From Malus domestica (lineage: Eukaryota > Streptophyta > Magnoliopsida > Rosales > Rosaceae): a stretch of 64,000 bases of DNA. The translations under genes were made by a program, and so were the position numbers. Numbering within the stretch: the stretch's first letter is position 1; each line of letters starts with the position of its first letter. Below are positions 47,701 through 58,271 of this stretch, piece after piece. The stretch covers positions 3,798,501 to 3,862,500 of the forward strand of contig NC_091668.1 in assembly GCF_042453785.1 (NCBI RefSeq), read 5' to 3'. The notes beneath the pieces were generated by a model. That model was not told the origin of the DNA, did not search any database, and was given only the letters and a program-made list of their open reading frames with translations.

Positions 47701-48319
47701 TGATACCCCTAGATAGTACAGTATGATGAGATTTACGGATTTTCCTTCAGGCGGCCATAGCACATTTATTGAGCATTGTTTTACACGTACATATTTTATG
47801 AACGTTTTCATGGCATGCTAGAGTTTTCTGAAAACCTACTAAGTAGTACTATATATATGTTTTCAAAACAGGGGGTTAGTATGTTCATAAAGAAAATGGT
47901 TTTCTTATTATTAGTATTATTATTATAAACTTTAGTCCACTCACCTTTTTTGTTTTTGCGTCCTCTCAGGAGTTAGGATCGCACATGATCTCGGTGTCAG
48001 GGTGCTTCGGCTTAGTTATCCTCGAGTCTTCTCAGTATAGGTATCATTTCCACGTTCGTATCTTTTCTGAGTAACTCTTTCATATTATTCTTAGTTAGTT
48101 GTATGCTCTGAGCACGTTCCTGCTTTGGTATAATCGTTCTAATTGCATATATTTTAGTTATATGCGCGTTTAAAATGGCTTTGTCACCCTTGGGTGTCGG
48201 CCAGCACGTGCCCATCCTGGTATTTGGGGAATATCGGGGTTGGGGTGTGTCAAATCAGTCCAACTTAGTCTAGTCTAAGGTAGTCCAGTCCGAAATAGTC
48301 TAGTGCAACAAACGCACCC
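44727..48319. mobile_element. hAT-like element interrupted by a solo LTR
   Basis: Left end GGGCGTTTGTTTGTCC. The right end, inverted, reads GGGTGCGTTTGTTGCAC. Subterminal GACTAGACTAGACTGG is complementary in kind to TAGTCTAGTCTAAGG near the right end. About 1.2 kb once the solo LTR at 45860-48252 is removed. No transposase seen. Flanking duplication unclear. Confidence 0.5.
45860..48252 (+). mobile_element. 2.4-kb solo LTR (gypsy, Tekay/Del-like)
   Basis: Starts TGTAACAACCC and ends GGGGTGTGTCA; AAATC borders it on both sides (the right copy shares the terminal A). Features match my recollection of long Rosaceae chromovirus LTRs: a repeated AACCCGGAGTCGTACAGTTTCACC-like motif around 47580-47670, AAAACAGGGGGTTAGTATG near 47865, and GGTGTCAGGGTGCTTCGG near 47990. 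No internal domain or second LTR is present, so it is a solo LTR left by recombination. Confidence 0.7.
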
Positions 48320-49468
48320 TTAAACTCCTCCATTATTTTTCATCCCTCACTCACATCACATCCAAACTCAATCCATCATGCTTGTTCATCGTCCATACAC
48401 CAAACCTACCCAGACCATTATATTTATGTAGTCAACTTCTTTTCTTCTTTTTATTTTTTATTTTCCTTTTATTATTGAATATTAATCCTTTTTTTTAAAG
48501 AATATTGAATATTAATCTTGATTGTTCAATTTCAATATATGGTTGGCTATACTTTTGTATTTCATGGGTACAATTTTATTCTACATGTTATTTCATTCTA
48601 ATATATATATTGGTACAATATATTTTGTGAGTACTTTCGTTATACATTTATATATGTAGATATTGATATGGGTACAATTTTTTTGGAGAAAATTAGGTAA
48701 AATGGTTGTGGTTGCTGCATTTTTTTATGTAACATACGTATGCTTACTAAACAATGTGGTACATTCTTTTCTTTGAGTTGTTTACATGTACCCATGAGTT
48801 TTTTCTTTTATATTTATTTGGGTACAACGTTAATTATAATTTTCTTTTTTGTAAATTTAGTATATATACCCATTTGGCATTTTTTGTCAAGTTCATGGGT
48901 ACATTGTTTTTGTATATTTAATGGGGTACATTATTTCCCTTAATACTACTTGATTGGCAAGTGGTCATTTACCACAGTGGTGGAAAGAAGTATTGTCCTT
49001 GCACCAAGACATGGGTTTGTACGCCGTCGACTTCCTAGTCTAACAAATCTATCTTTTAACAACAACAAAAATTTTTTTTTTTTTTTTTGGAGTTCGGAAG
49101 CCACACAATAGGCAATCTAATTTGGTATCGAATTCACTATTTACGAGATTCAAACATAAGATCTCTCATTTATAAATAAAGAGGAATATCACTAGACTAT
49201 AATACTGAGTGACAATTATTTGATTCAAATCCCTTAAATGTTGCTAATTAGAGCCATTTTCAAATATAAAAAAACAAGAAGACGAAGTGTTTTGAAGTTT
49301 GCCTCAATCAACCATTTTTAGTTTAAAATACAAAAAAATGACATGTAAATATAATAAATACTAAAATGCTGAGGTGTACAAATTCAAATGACTTTGATCG
49401 AAAATTAAAAAACTATAAGGTTTCAATCTAACAATTGAGATGATCAAGGACCGCAACTAAAATGACCC
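48320..49468. other. AT-rich intergenic with SINE remnants
   Basis: 48955-49060 looks like a second SINE family (CCACAGTGGTGGAAAGAAGT, then a GGGTTTGTACGCC B-box-like site). 49092-49212 is the dispersed SINE of 36427-36586 in minus orientation. A repeated GGGTACA motif is scattered over 48560-48930. No gene. Confidence 0.55.
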
Positions 49469-49591
49469 TAAAAACAAGTTTATAGACATTCAGCAACGCT
49501 TCCAAAGTAGTACCATTTGGCCAAAATTGCCTTTCAATTTTTCTCCTCCAACCTACAAAACCATCACCAGATTGCAAGTGTTTTCATTCCT

Positions 49592-51489
49592 TCAGGCATT
49601 AGTCGTCGGACAAGAGGCTCGAATTTCGCCTTCATCACCTGTCTTCACGCCGATGCTAGCAAGTTTCAAGAATGACTCAGTCCAGCTCTGGAAAAAACTA
49701 ACTTGGTCCTGTGCAAATATCTCCACTTGTTTTCTTGTTCTGCCATCGGTTAGCAAGACGGAATCCGATTGAAACAGCCCTCTGTGTGCTAAGAGATTTT
49801 GGTAGTACTGATTATCGAACGCAAACGATGTTTTAGGATCATTTTTTACCGTTGTAGACTGATTTGCGCCTGCAGGGCACTGCTCCATGAGCTCCTCTGC
49901 ATAAACATTGTCTAAGGATGTGTCAATGAGTGTGAATTTTCCTTTCGGGTCCTGCTTGAACCGATCTCTGAATGCACTGCAGTGAGCTGATCCGATAGTG
50001 TGTGCTCCTGAAATGTCGAAGCGATCAGTAGTTGCTACAAAGGCTGAGTGGTTACAGCTAACAGTCGATATACATTGCGATTAAATGGCAGCATGTCCAC
50101 TCAAGACACACACAAGGGGACTCGCATTCAAGTCCATCAAAATAGTCCCACATGGAACCCGAATGCAAGGGTCTCATTTGTGCGTGTCTTGGGCGGACGA
50201 GTGATACGGCTACATAAAGAGGGTGTTTTAATAAAACACTCACGCTACTATTCACTTTTAACGAAAAATCATATTTTTTACATTTTCCTGATACTATTCA
50301 CTGCACATTTATTTGTCATTTTTCATTAAAACTAATTTCTTTTTACATTTTTCGTTAGTTTTCCTACCTAAATAAGGTACCTGATAGGGTGGCTAGGTCA
50401 ACCAAAGACAACCCTTTGGAAGAGAAGAGCTTAATCATCTCATCCATTGTAAAACTTGTATCTACAATATTAGGCCTGACATTTGAAGCTGCAGAAACTT
50501 TCCCATCTCTCCTACCTGTTGGAATCTGAGCCACAGGTCCCCCAGCCTGTTTTGTACTCACCACATTAAATATACCCAACCAAAATATACAAACAGATAA
50601 AAAATAGGGTGGTGTTATCCACACATCCATTTTTATTTCTCACACATCCCTCTCAATTTTCGGTCGTCGGATCGAATGAGTTAAAGAAGATCAATGGCAA
50701 AAAATTAACAAGGGTGTGTGAGAAGGAAAAAATGGTGTGTGAATAGCATTATCCTAAAAAATAATGAATAATTAAAAAAAAAGAGTTGAGGGAGATGGAG
50801 ATGGAGATCTGACAAATTCAACAGCATCTCTAGCAGCCAGAGCAACAATGTCAGCGCAAGAAACAGTTCCGGGACAGAAGACTTCAAGCAGTCTCTTGGC
50901 CGAATCGATCACTGCAAACCCTCCCAGAGATGTGTTTGCCGGATCACTTCTCTCAGTCCCAGTTCCTTGTAGAAGCACAGATGCATCACAACCCTGTGTA
51001 ATTCATTTGGTTAGTATCAAGTCGATACTGTCAAATTAAAGGCCAAAAATCACGAGTGTCTCGTGACCGGGGTTTTGGAGCGTGACAGAAAGAATGCGTA
51101 GGTTTGAAGGACTTCTAGTTCTAAAAAGGCCGAGATTTTGGGGCGCGACAGAAAAGAGTACTTTGTTATATAAGTTGGTTTTAGGACTTGGAGCAGTAAA
51201 GGGGTGCAATTCATCTAAGAGAGCAAGAGAAATATACCAAAGCAGGGTTTGTTTACTTTACCTCCACAAAGCAATCATGGAAGAGCAGACGGAGGAGCTT
51301 CCCGGGGACGGTAGGGTCCAAGTCGGAGGCCGATCTCACAGTGTTTCGGACAATAAACTCGGCAGAAGGGCATGAAGCTGCGTAGAAATTCAGTGCCAGG
51401 TCTGCAGTGGAAGCAGAAGCAGCAAGAAAGAACCAAATTAAGAAAACACAACAATGTGTGCAAGAGAAGGCTGCCGATGTCTTCTCCAT
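49592..51489 (-). CDS. Class III peroxidase (peroxidase 46-like)
   Basis: Four exons: 51489-51262, 50993-50814, 50546-50381 and 50007-49592, all with GT-AG borders. They sum to 990 nt, 329 aa. The 166-nt exon 3 is the classic size for this family. A signal peptide ([14 protein letters not shown]) is followed by [11 protein letters not shown]. The distal haem region [20 protein letters not shown] has catalytic Arg67 and His71. [15 protein letters not shown] is the conserved central block and proximal His194 lies in [25 protein letters not shown] and the C-terminal block complete the fold. It is a secreted haem peroxidase using H2O2 on phenolic donors in the cell wall. The PRX46 assignment rests on [24 protein letters not shown] similarity from memory. 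A decayed copy of its last exon is at 27505-27790. Confidence 0.93.
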
Positions 51490-52543
51490 CTAGGGATATT
51501 TTCATGTACCTACACATAGAAATGCTCAAGACATTGACTTCTTCTACAATGTATAACATTCAAAGTCCCCAACTTTTTAGAGAGAGAGAGAGAGAAATAG
51601 TTGGCCATGTGTAAACAAAAGGAGCCACGGAGGTGTATTTAAAGCTGCATTCAAGTTGATTTGGTGATGGCAGGAGGTAGATGGGATCACATTACTCATC
51701 ATAACAAGAAAAAGGAAAAGGGTGGAATAGGGTTTTGATTAGCTCCTCAATCAAATTCTCTGGATAATCTCGAGGAACAGTGACAGTTCAAACTAGTATG
51801 GCAATGAGTATGATGGATTAAATGGAGGATTATGCAAGACCTCGTTGAGTAGGGCCGGCCCTAATGCAGTGCGAGTGGAGCGACCACATAGTATGCCATA
51901 AGTAAGAAGTTTCCTATCTTGAGATAGATGTAAGTGGAGCGACCGCACAGGGACTCACATCTAGAGGGCACTCGAGAAAGTATTATATGACTTGTAGCCT
52001 TATAGCTACCACACTGGATCACCAACTTGGACAGACATGTGTTACCTTGGCATCTAACCCATTCCCTCCTCTCTATGTTAATCACAGGATGTGTGCGATA
52101 GACACATGGTGATATATCACCTGTCACGCCCAAGATTTTTCCCATAGGGGAATATCAAAGTGCGCCGAAAAGAAATGAACCCGAAAAGCTAATTAACAAG
52201 AACAATGCCACAAACATTTTAAAATACACAAAATCTTGTCTAACAAGTCGGTCTATCCACTTTCAGATCGAAAACAAAAGTCAGTACATACATCTCTTGT
52301 ACTCATGGGTCAATATAGCATATGATTTGCTCCCTCTTACAAAAATCAGACACTGAATAAATTATATTCACAACAGGCCTTAAAAAAGGAAGAAAAGAGA
52401 CCAGACCTACTTCCATCCAAGCATATAGATGAAATTCGATTAAACAAGCTTCGACTGAGAGACCCTAACGGCATTGATCAGCCCAAATATTTTGGAACGG
52501 ACACATGATGGATGCCCGAAGAGGTATATAACTATAGGAGTTT
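51490..52543. other. Spacer between peroxidase and DBR1 pseudogene
   Basis: Contains an (AG)n run at 51580-51595 just upstream of the peroxidase start, and repeat-like sequence at 51850-52140 (AGTGGAGCGACC twice, CACATAG/CGCACAG variants). A stretch starting TGTCACGCCCAAG at 52128 resembles an LTR edge but has no partner. No gene. Confidence 0.45.
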
Positions 52544-52687
52544 TCACGAATTTTCATTTTCGCTATCCACGACATCTTCTTCCAAATCATCCACATCATC
52601 AATGGGAATGTCTTCACTATTCTCTTCAACAGAACCTGCAGAAAGCTTTGCAGTTAGTTTTAGTGAAGCTTGAAAGAGGAAAAGGTT

Positions 52688-52837
52688 AGGTCGTACCCAG
52701 TACACAAGGCTCCCGCTTTACGCAGGGTCTGGGAGAGGTGAATGTCGGCTAGCCTTACCCCCATTTATGGAGAGGCTGCTCCCAAGTCTCGAACCCGAGA
52801 CCTACCGCTCATGGGCAAAGGCACTTGCCATCGCACC
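52688..52837 (-). mobile_element. Au-SINE-like element with 22-bp TSD
   Basis: On the minus strand it begins GGTGCGATGGCAAGTGCC, has a B box GGGTTCGAGACTTGGG and ends GGAGCCTTGTGTACTGGGTA-like sequence, as in Au SINEs. Perfect 22-bp direct repeats flank it (52666-52687 and 52838-52859, beginning AAGCTTGAAAGAGG). It lies in the last intron of the DBR1 pseudogene. Confidence 0.88.
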
Positions 52838-54740
52838 AAGCTTGAAAGAGGAAAAGGTTCGTAACACAAATTGCAGGAGGGACCCATAAATAGTTTGTAA
52901 AAAAACATCTGCAAAGTTTACCAAGCAATTGACATAATAAACCCTCACTTTATGAGCAGATTTTTACCTCTATGTGTTATCAAGAAGGTAAGGAAGTTCC
53001 AGAAACTGCAACAGGGATTCTGTCTGAGGATTCCGAACGTGTGCTGCGAAAAAGAATATTTACATAAAATGTTCTTGTTTAACAGCATTCAGAATGACAT
53101 GATGATCCTTACCACGAAAAGAACCATAAGAGACAGATTGAGAGGGATTGTAAGGTGGAACCGTCTGGGCGAATTCAAACGGTCTGGCCCCTCTTGCTTG
53201 CAACTTGCTCCTGACCCATTGATGACCACCATGTTTGTCAAGATGTACATTCCTACAATATAACACACGCACACTTAGTAGATACTTTACAAGAGAAAAA
53301 ACATTAAAAGGGTAAAGACCACAGAGGGAATATAAAGTTTAAAGGTCTAATCATTGGCAGCATGCTCAATACATTTCGAAAAATGTACACACCGAAGATT
53401 TGCACTTCTGGTCATGAGAGGGAAAACAGAGTTAAATCGCCGAGTTATTTCTAGCCATTCTTCATCGTACTGAATCTCATAAGGGCCAGGCTCCGATTCA
53501 ATTTCAATAACCTAAAATGCCAGAAAATGTCACACGTAGAACCCATTAGCTACCAGCAATGACTGCGGGGAACATCCTATACAGTACTTTCAGAATCTCA
53601 TCAAATACCTGAAGAAATTTGCGTCCTGGTAGGCACTTATCAAGGGCAAGAAAGTTTGTCACTGAACCATCTTCCCCATGTTGAACACAAGCAGCAAATA
53701 TGCAGTGTAAATGAGCTGAAAACCAATAAGGTGGTTTCAGTTCTAGCAATTGAGCAGCTGGTTTACTTCCAAGACTTCTTTCTTGAACCTAATGACATTT
53801 TAAACGAGATAAGTGGTTCGAAAACATACCAATCAGAGCTTATTAACTCATTTTTCCGTTCTTGCAATTACCTCCTGCTTAAAATCCGGTTTTTCCCGAA
53901 CAAGCTCCTTCCAGTCCCCACAATCAGTGATGCCAACAGGCCAATCATGTGAAAGGAAAATATCGATTGGTTCCTCAACTTGAATCAGTTTGTGGAAATC
54001 ATACTCACGAACATGATACACGGACCTGATAGACCAATATAAGGAGGCCTCTCAAAGTGTCCTGCTCAAGAGGAAAAAAAATGAACCGCCTTCAAGCAGT
54101 TAACACCATATGTCAAAATAGCACATACCATAATAGCAAAACATAAACAGCTATTGTTTTACCAACAAAAGATAAGCAATGAAGTAAACACCTGTAATGG
54201 TACACAAAACTAAAGCAAACAAACCTTTAAGAAAATCGGGCTGTATGCAAATTCCAGAGAGTCCACCAATTCGAAGATTTCCAAACTTGACTACACCAGC
54301 AAACCCCAAGAAGTATATATTAGGTGCTGCCCATCCTCCATAGTACCTATACAAACAGCAAAAACAAGTAAAAAACCCGCAACAATCATTCATCCAAAGC
54401 GAAAAAAACGACACGAAAAACAATTCGAAGAGAATGCCATAGATTGTAGTTAAAGAAGGGGCTCACAGTTCCCACAAGTAATTAGAAGCATCGTGATTGC
54501 CGCCGATGAATATGATCGGGTACGGAGCCACTGCCTCACCGGAATAGTATTTCCAGAATGTGTTCATGCTCCGGAATTTACGAGGCACGTTTAAGCTATC
54601 CAAGTCCCTCTCATTCCTCACAGCCTAATTTCACTAACACAATAGTTTTCCCTCATTATTAATCAAATTCTCTAATTTCATTAACAACTAGATCACCCCG
54701 AACAAAAAGATTGAAACTTTAGGGCAAATTAGCAAGAACG

Positions 54741-56051
54741 TGTTAAGTACTCAAGCCCAAGGAAGAGCTCAATCCAAAAGACTAGTCCAATAGGTGGGAG
54801 GACTCTAAGGACTTAAGAACCCCTACACTCCCATAAATGTAATCGATGTGGGATCATAACATTACACCACCCTTCGGAAGACCCGACGCCCACGACGGTA
54901 ATCACGTCGCCCAGTCCCTCGTCACCAAGTCCCTTGGAGCCCATACTCCCAAGGCGGTAATCACGAGGCAGCACGTCACGTCACCAAGACCCACAGCGTT
55001 GGGCACCTAGGCTCTAATACCAATGTTAGGTACTCAAGCCCAAGGGAAGAGCCCAACCCAAAAGACTAGTCCAATAGGTGGGAGGACTCTAAGGACTTAA
55101 GAACCCCTACACTCCCATAAGTGTAGTCGATGTGGGATCATAACATTACACCACCCTTCGGAAGACCCGACGCCCACGGCGGTAATCACGTCGCCCAGTC
55201 CCTTGTCACCAAGTCCCTTAGAGCCCATACCCCCAAGGCGGTAATCACGAGGCGGCACGTCACGTCACCAAGACCTGCAGCGTCAGGCACCTAGGCTCTG
55301 ATACCAATGTTAGGTACTCAAGCCCAAGGGAAGAGCCCAACCCAAAAGACTAGTCCAATAGGTGGGAGGACCCAAGGACTTAAGAACCCCTACCCTCCCA
55401 TAAGTGTAGTCGATGTGGGATCATAACATTACACCACCCTTCGGAAGACCCGACGCCTACGGCGGTAATCACGAGGCGGCACGTCACGTCACCAAGACCC
55501 ACCCACCCATTGGACTCTTCCCTTGGGCTTGAGTACCTAACATTGGTATCATAGCCTAGGTGCCCGACGCTGCGGGTCTTGGTGACGTGACGTGCCGCCT
55601 CGTGATTACCGCCGTGGGCGTTGGGTCTTCCGAAGGGTGGTGTAATGTTATGATCCCACATCGACTACACTTATAGGAGTGTAGGGGTTCTTAAGTCCTT
55701 GGGGTCCTCCCACCTATTGAACTAGTCTTTTGGGTTGGGCTCTTCCCTTGGACTTGAGTACCTAACATTGGTATCAGAGCCTAGGTGCCCGACGCTGCAG
55801 GTCTTGGTGACGTGACGTGCCGCCTCGTGATTACCACTTTGGGAGTATGGGCTCCAAGGGACTTGGTGACGAGGGACTGGGCGATGTGATTACCGTCGTG
55901 GGTGTCGGGTCTTCCAAAGGGTGGTGTAATGTTATGATCCCACATCAACTACACTTATGGGAGTGTAGGGGTTCTTAAGTCCTTGGGGTCTTCCCACCTA
56001 TTGGACTAGTCTTTTGGGTTGAGCTCTTCCCTTGGGCTTAAGTACCTAACA
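54741..56051. mobile_element. Head-to-head palindromic TRIM multimer in DBR1 intron 1
   Basis: Six LTR units in mirrored order. Minus half: LTR1 54741-54861, LTR2 55024-55145, LTR3 55308-55428, with 162-bp interiors between them. Centre: a truncated interior (55429-55503) meets a truncated LTR4 (55505-55542). Plus half: truncated interior 55543-55645, LTR5 55646-55767, interior 55768-55929, LTR6 55930-56051. The LTRs are ~121 bp, TGTTATGATCCC...AGTACCTAACA in plus sense. The interior starts with a tRNA-iMet PBS (TTGGTATCAGAGCC) and ends in a purine-rich AAGGGTGGTGTAA. GAACG flanks both ends (54736-54740, 56052-56056). No coding capacity, as expected for TRIMs. Confidence 0.92.
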
Positions 56052-56285
56052 GAACGAAACTGCAAATGCCGAAATTTGGAAAATTGAACAATTAAATTCA
56101 ACGAAAAATCGGTACTTTCGGAGACAATTGAGTACAAAAAAAAAAAACTCAAAAATTTAGGGCAAGTAAGCAAGAATGAAGGGGCGATATGGGGAATTCA
56201 GGAAAGTGGGCGGCAGTACCTGAAAGTCGCCGCAGCAGAGGAGGAGGTCGATGGTGGTGTTGTGGAGCTTTTCGTAGCGTTGGAG

Positions 56286-56686
56286 GCAGGGACGGAGTCA
56301 GAAATTTCTTCTAGTGGGGGCAACCAAAAACAACTAAGAAAATCTTATTATAGCATGGTTATACGCAATATGATATTAAGGATGGTTTCAAATGATGATA
56401 TATCACAATTCCAATGTTACAAAAATTTCAATATAGTAGGGAAAAGTGGCAAAGTGATGAGAAAAATATATGTACATGATAGGTGGGAGAAGGTTTTTTC
56501 GGTTTGAATGACAGAACAAGAGTACTATTGTTCATATAATATTTGATATGGAGTCTAAGTAAAATGAATGTATGTTGGATATTAGATACATATATTTTTT
56601 TCAAAGATAACCTGTGTATATTATATAATTGTAGTCTGCAACTAAACAAACGAACGACTTGAGTGGGGTCATCTGCCCCCAATGAG
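56286..56686. mobile_element. hAT-like fragment inserted in DBR1 exon 1
   Basis: About 400 bp separating two parts of DBR1 exon 1. GAG occurs on both sides (56283-56285, 56684-56686). The left end GCAGGGACGGAGTCAGAAATTTC resembles the CAGGGGCGGAGCCAGGA terminal repeats of a common plant element family; the right end lacks the matching inverted terminus, so it is probably truncated. No ORF of note. Confidence 0.6.
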
Positions 56687-57402
56687 CCTTCGGTAGATGT
56701 TGTCGAGGTCGCCATGCATACCACCTTATACAGCAATCTTCATTCCGATTCCGAAGATGCTGGAATGGGAGTCCGGAGCAGGAATGGAGGGAAACTCGAA
56801 CACTACAGTGGCGGTTTAAAGCAGAAGATCGTATTGTTCCGCCGATTTCTTTTATTTTCGTCTTTCCCAGCCCAAAAAATTCAATTAAAAGTTGCTCTTA
56901 AAATTTTGAAGGTGTATATATTTTGTTTAATAAAGTTCTAATTAGATTAGGAACATGATCCTGAAATCTTAGGAAATCCTTATAGAATTCTATCGTATTT
57001 TATTTTTTACATAAGTATCATGTTTGTAATACTTATCAGGTAAGAATTTTATGTTTTCTACTACTATAAATATCTTGAAATAATACACACCTCATAATTA
57101 AATCAGACTCTTTTGCCGCACCCCTCTATTTCTCTCACTATAATCACCTATATTCGTTGGTTAAACATGCCCTACAACATTTAAATATTTATTAAATTGA
57201 TGACATGATGAGCATGAAATCTGTAATTATGATTATGTGTAAGCCACATTTGCATCACATCGACTAAATACCTTATCAATTTATGGATATATAGATGTTC
57301 AAATATCTAAAAGGTGTAAATTAATACAATTTCAAAACTTTAGGAATAATGTGAAAAATATGAAACCTCACCGCACATTTTAAAAGTACCTCTAGTATCT
57401 AA

Positions 57403-57809
57403 GAGCAACTCCAGCCTTGTTGGTTGCTCGGGCGTCAGGCGAGGAGAAAGGGCCCTCGGGCCGGTGGGAGCAAATCCAGCGGGGAAGGGCCCGAGTGAGG
57501 GTGGGAGGTCGAGCGAAGGGGGGGTGGGGAGTCGACGGGCCTGTGGCCCGAGGGTTTTGTAATTTTTTATTTTTTTTGTGTCAGAGAGAGAGAGAGAGAT
57601 AGTTTTGTAATTTTTTATTATTTAAACAAACATAAAAAACTATTATTTTTATTGCTTATTGTCAGGGGGAAGGGTTCCAAGGGTGGATATGTAAATGGCA
57701 ATTACTGTTCATTAATGTTAATTACTATTCATTTAAGGCAGTTACTGTTCAATAGGGTGGATTGAATAGTGGATTGCCAGGGAGGAGGGCTCCATGGGTG
57801 GAGTTGCTC
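57403..57809. mobile_element. PIF/Harbinger-like MITE
   Basis: 407 bp with inverted ends GAGCAACTCCAGCC / GGGTGGAGTTGCTC and TAA on both sides (57400-57402, 57810-57812). The left third is GC-rich; a (GA)n run lies at 57582-57600. Similar in ends to 43955-44700. It is the nearest repeat upstream of the first TIC55 gene. Confidence 0.82.
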
Positions 57810-57812
57810 TAA

Positions 57813-58271
57813 AAAGATATCACTCTCATCTCGAATGAAAGAGTTTTCTTCCCAGTCTTATGCAAGTTTAGGTAGGCCTGTATTTCTTGGTTTCAATAGT
57901 ACTCCTTACGAGCGTTGTTTTTAAAGTAGTGGTAGGTTCGAGTTTTCTTGTTTTGTCCTTTAGGTTACAACTTTATATACTCAAACGTTAAATCTCATAT
58001 TTGAAAACACACTTTAAAAGAGAAATATTATAATAAAAGCGTAAATTTGAGTTTTAACAACTTAATTACGTGCACACTTGTTTGATAAGGATAACAAACA
58101 AATGAGGCGCGACACATAAATTGATAAAATGACGGAGAGGTGGGACACATGTGTCGTTTTAAGGCAACAAGGTTAGGACAATTATTGGACCAACAAAGTT
58201 GGAACATGAAACCTCCGTTAGTCTAAGTTTCCAAAGATTTCAAGCAATCTCTCCTCATCTCCTCATCAAAA
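57813..58271. promoter_or_regulatory. Upstream region of the first TIC55 gene
   Basis: About 460 bp between a MITE and the start codon. It contains ACACATGTGTCG (palindromic E-box-like) near 58145. I cannot assign a TATA box or transcription start with confidence. Confidence 0.3.

Larger units (their letters stand above)
52544..56743 (-). pseudogene. DBR1: Lariat debranching enzyme (DBR1) pseudogene, nine exons
   Basis: Minus-strand exons at about 56743-56687 plus 56285-56220, 54624-54467, 54346-54225, 54061-53872, 53788-53609, 53511-53393, 53252-53112, 53043-52968 and 52635-52544. Recognisable blocks are [122 protein letters not shown] and the tail IPIDDVDDLEED. The intact enzyme cleaves the 2'-5' branch of intron lariats using the metallophosphoesterase GNH and AHLH sites, in the nucleus. 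Lesions: codon 6 is a stop (TAA), a 401-bp insertion splits exon 1, a 4-nt net loss in exon 4 after ERPPY shifts the frame, and TAG with wrong phase ends exon 8. Splice sites are mostly intact, so decay may be recent. Confidence 0.9.

Noticed and set aside
51850..52140. Possible LTR fragment beginning or ending near TGTCACGCCC
   Set aside because: No partner repeat, no target duplication and no internal domain that I could find.
54741..56051. Cassandra-type TRIM with 5S rRNA sequence
   Set aside because: The LTR lacks the 5S internal promoter motifs; only the iMet primer-binding site is shared.
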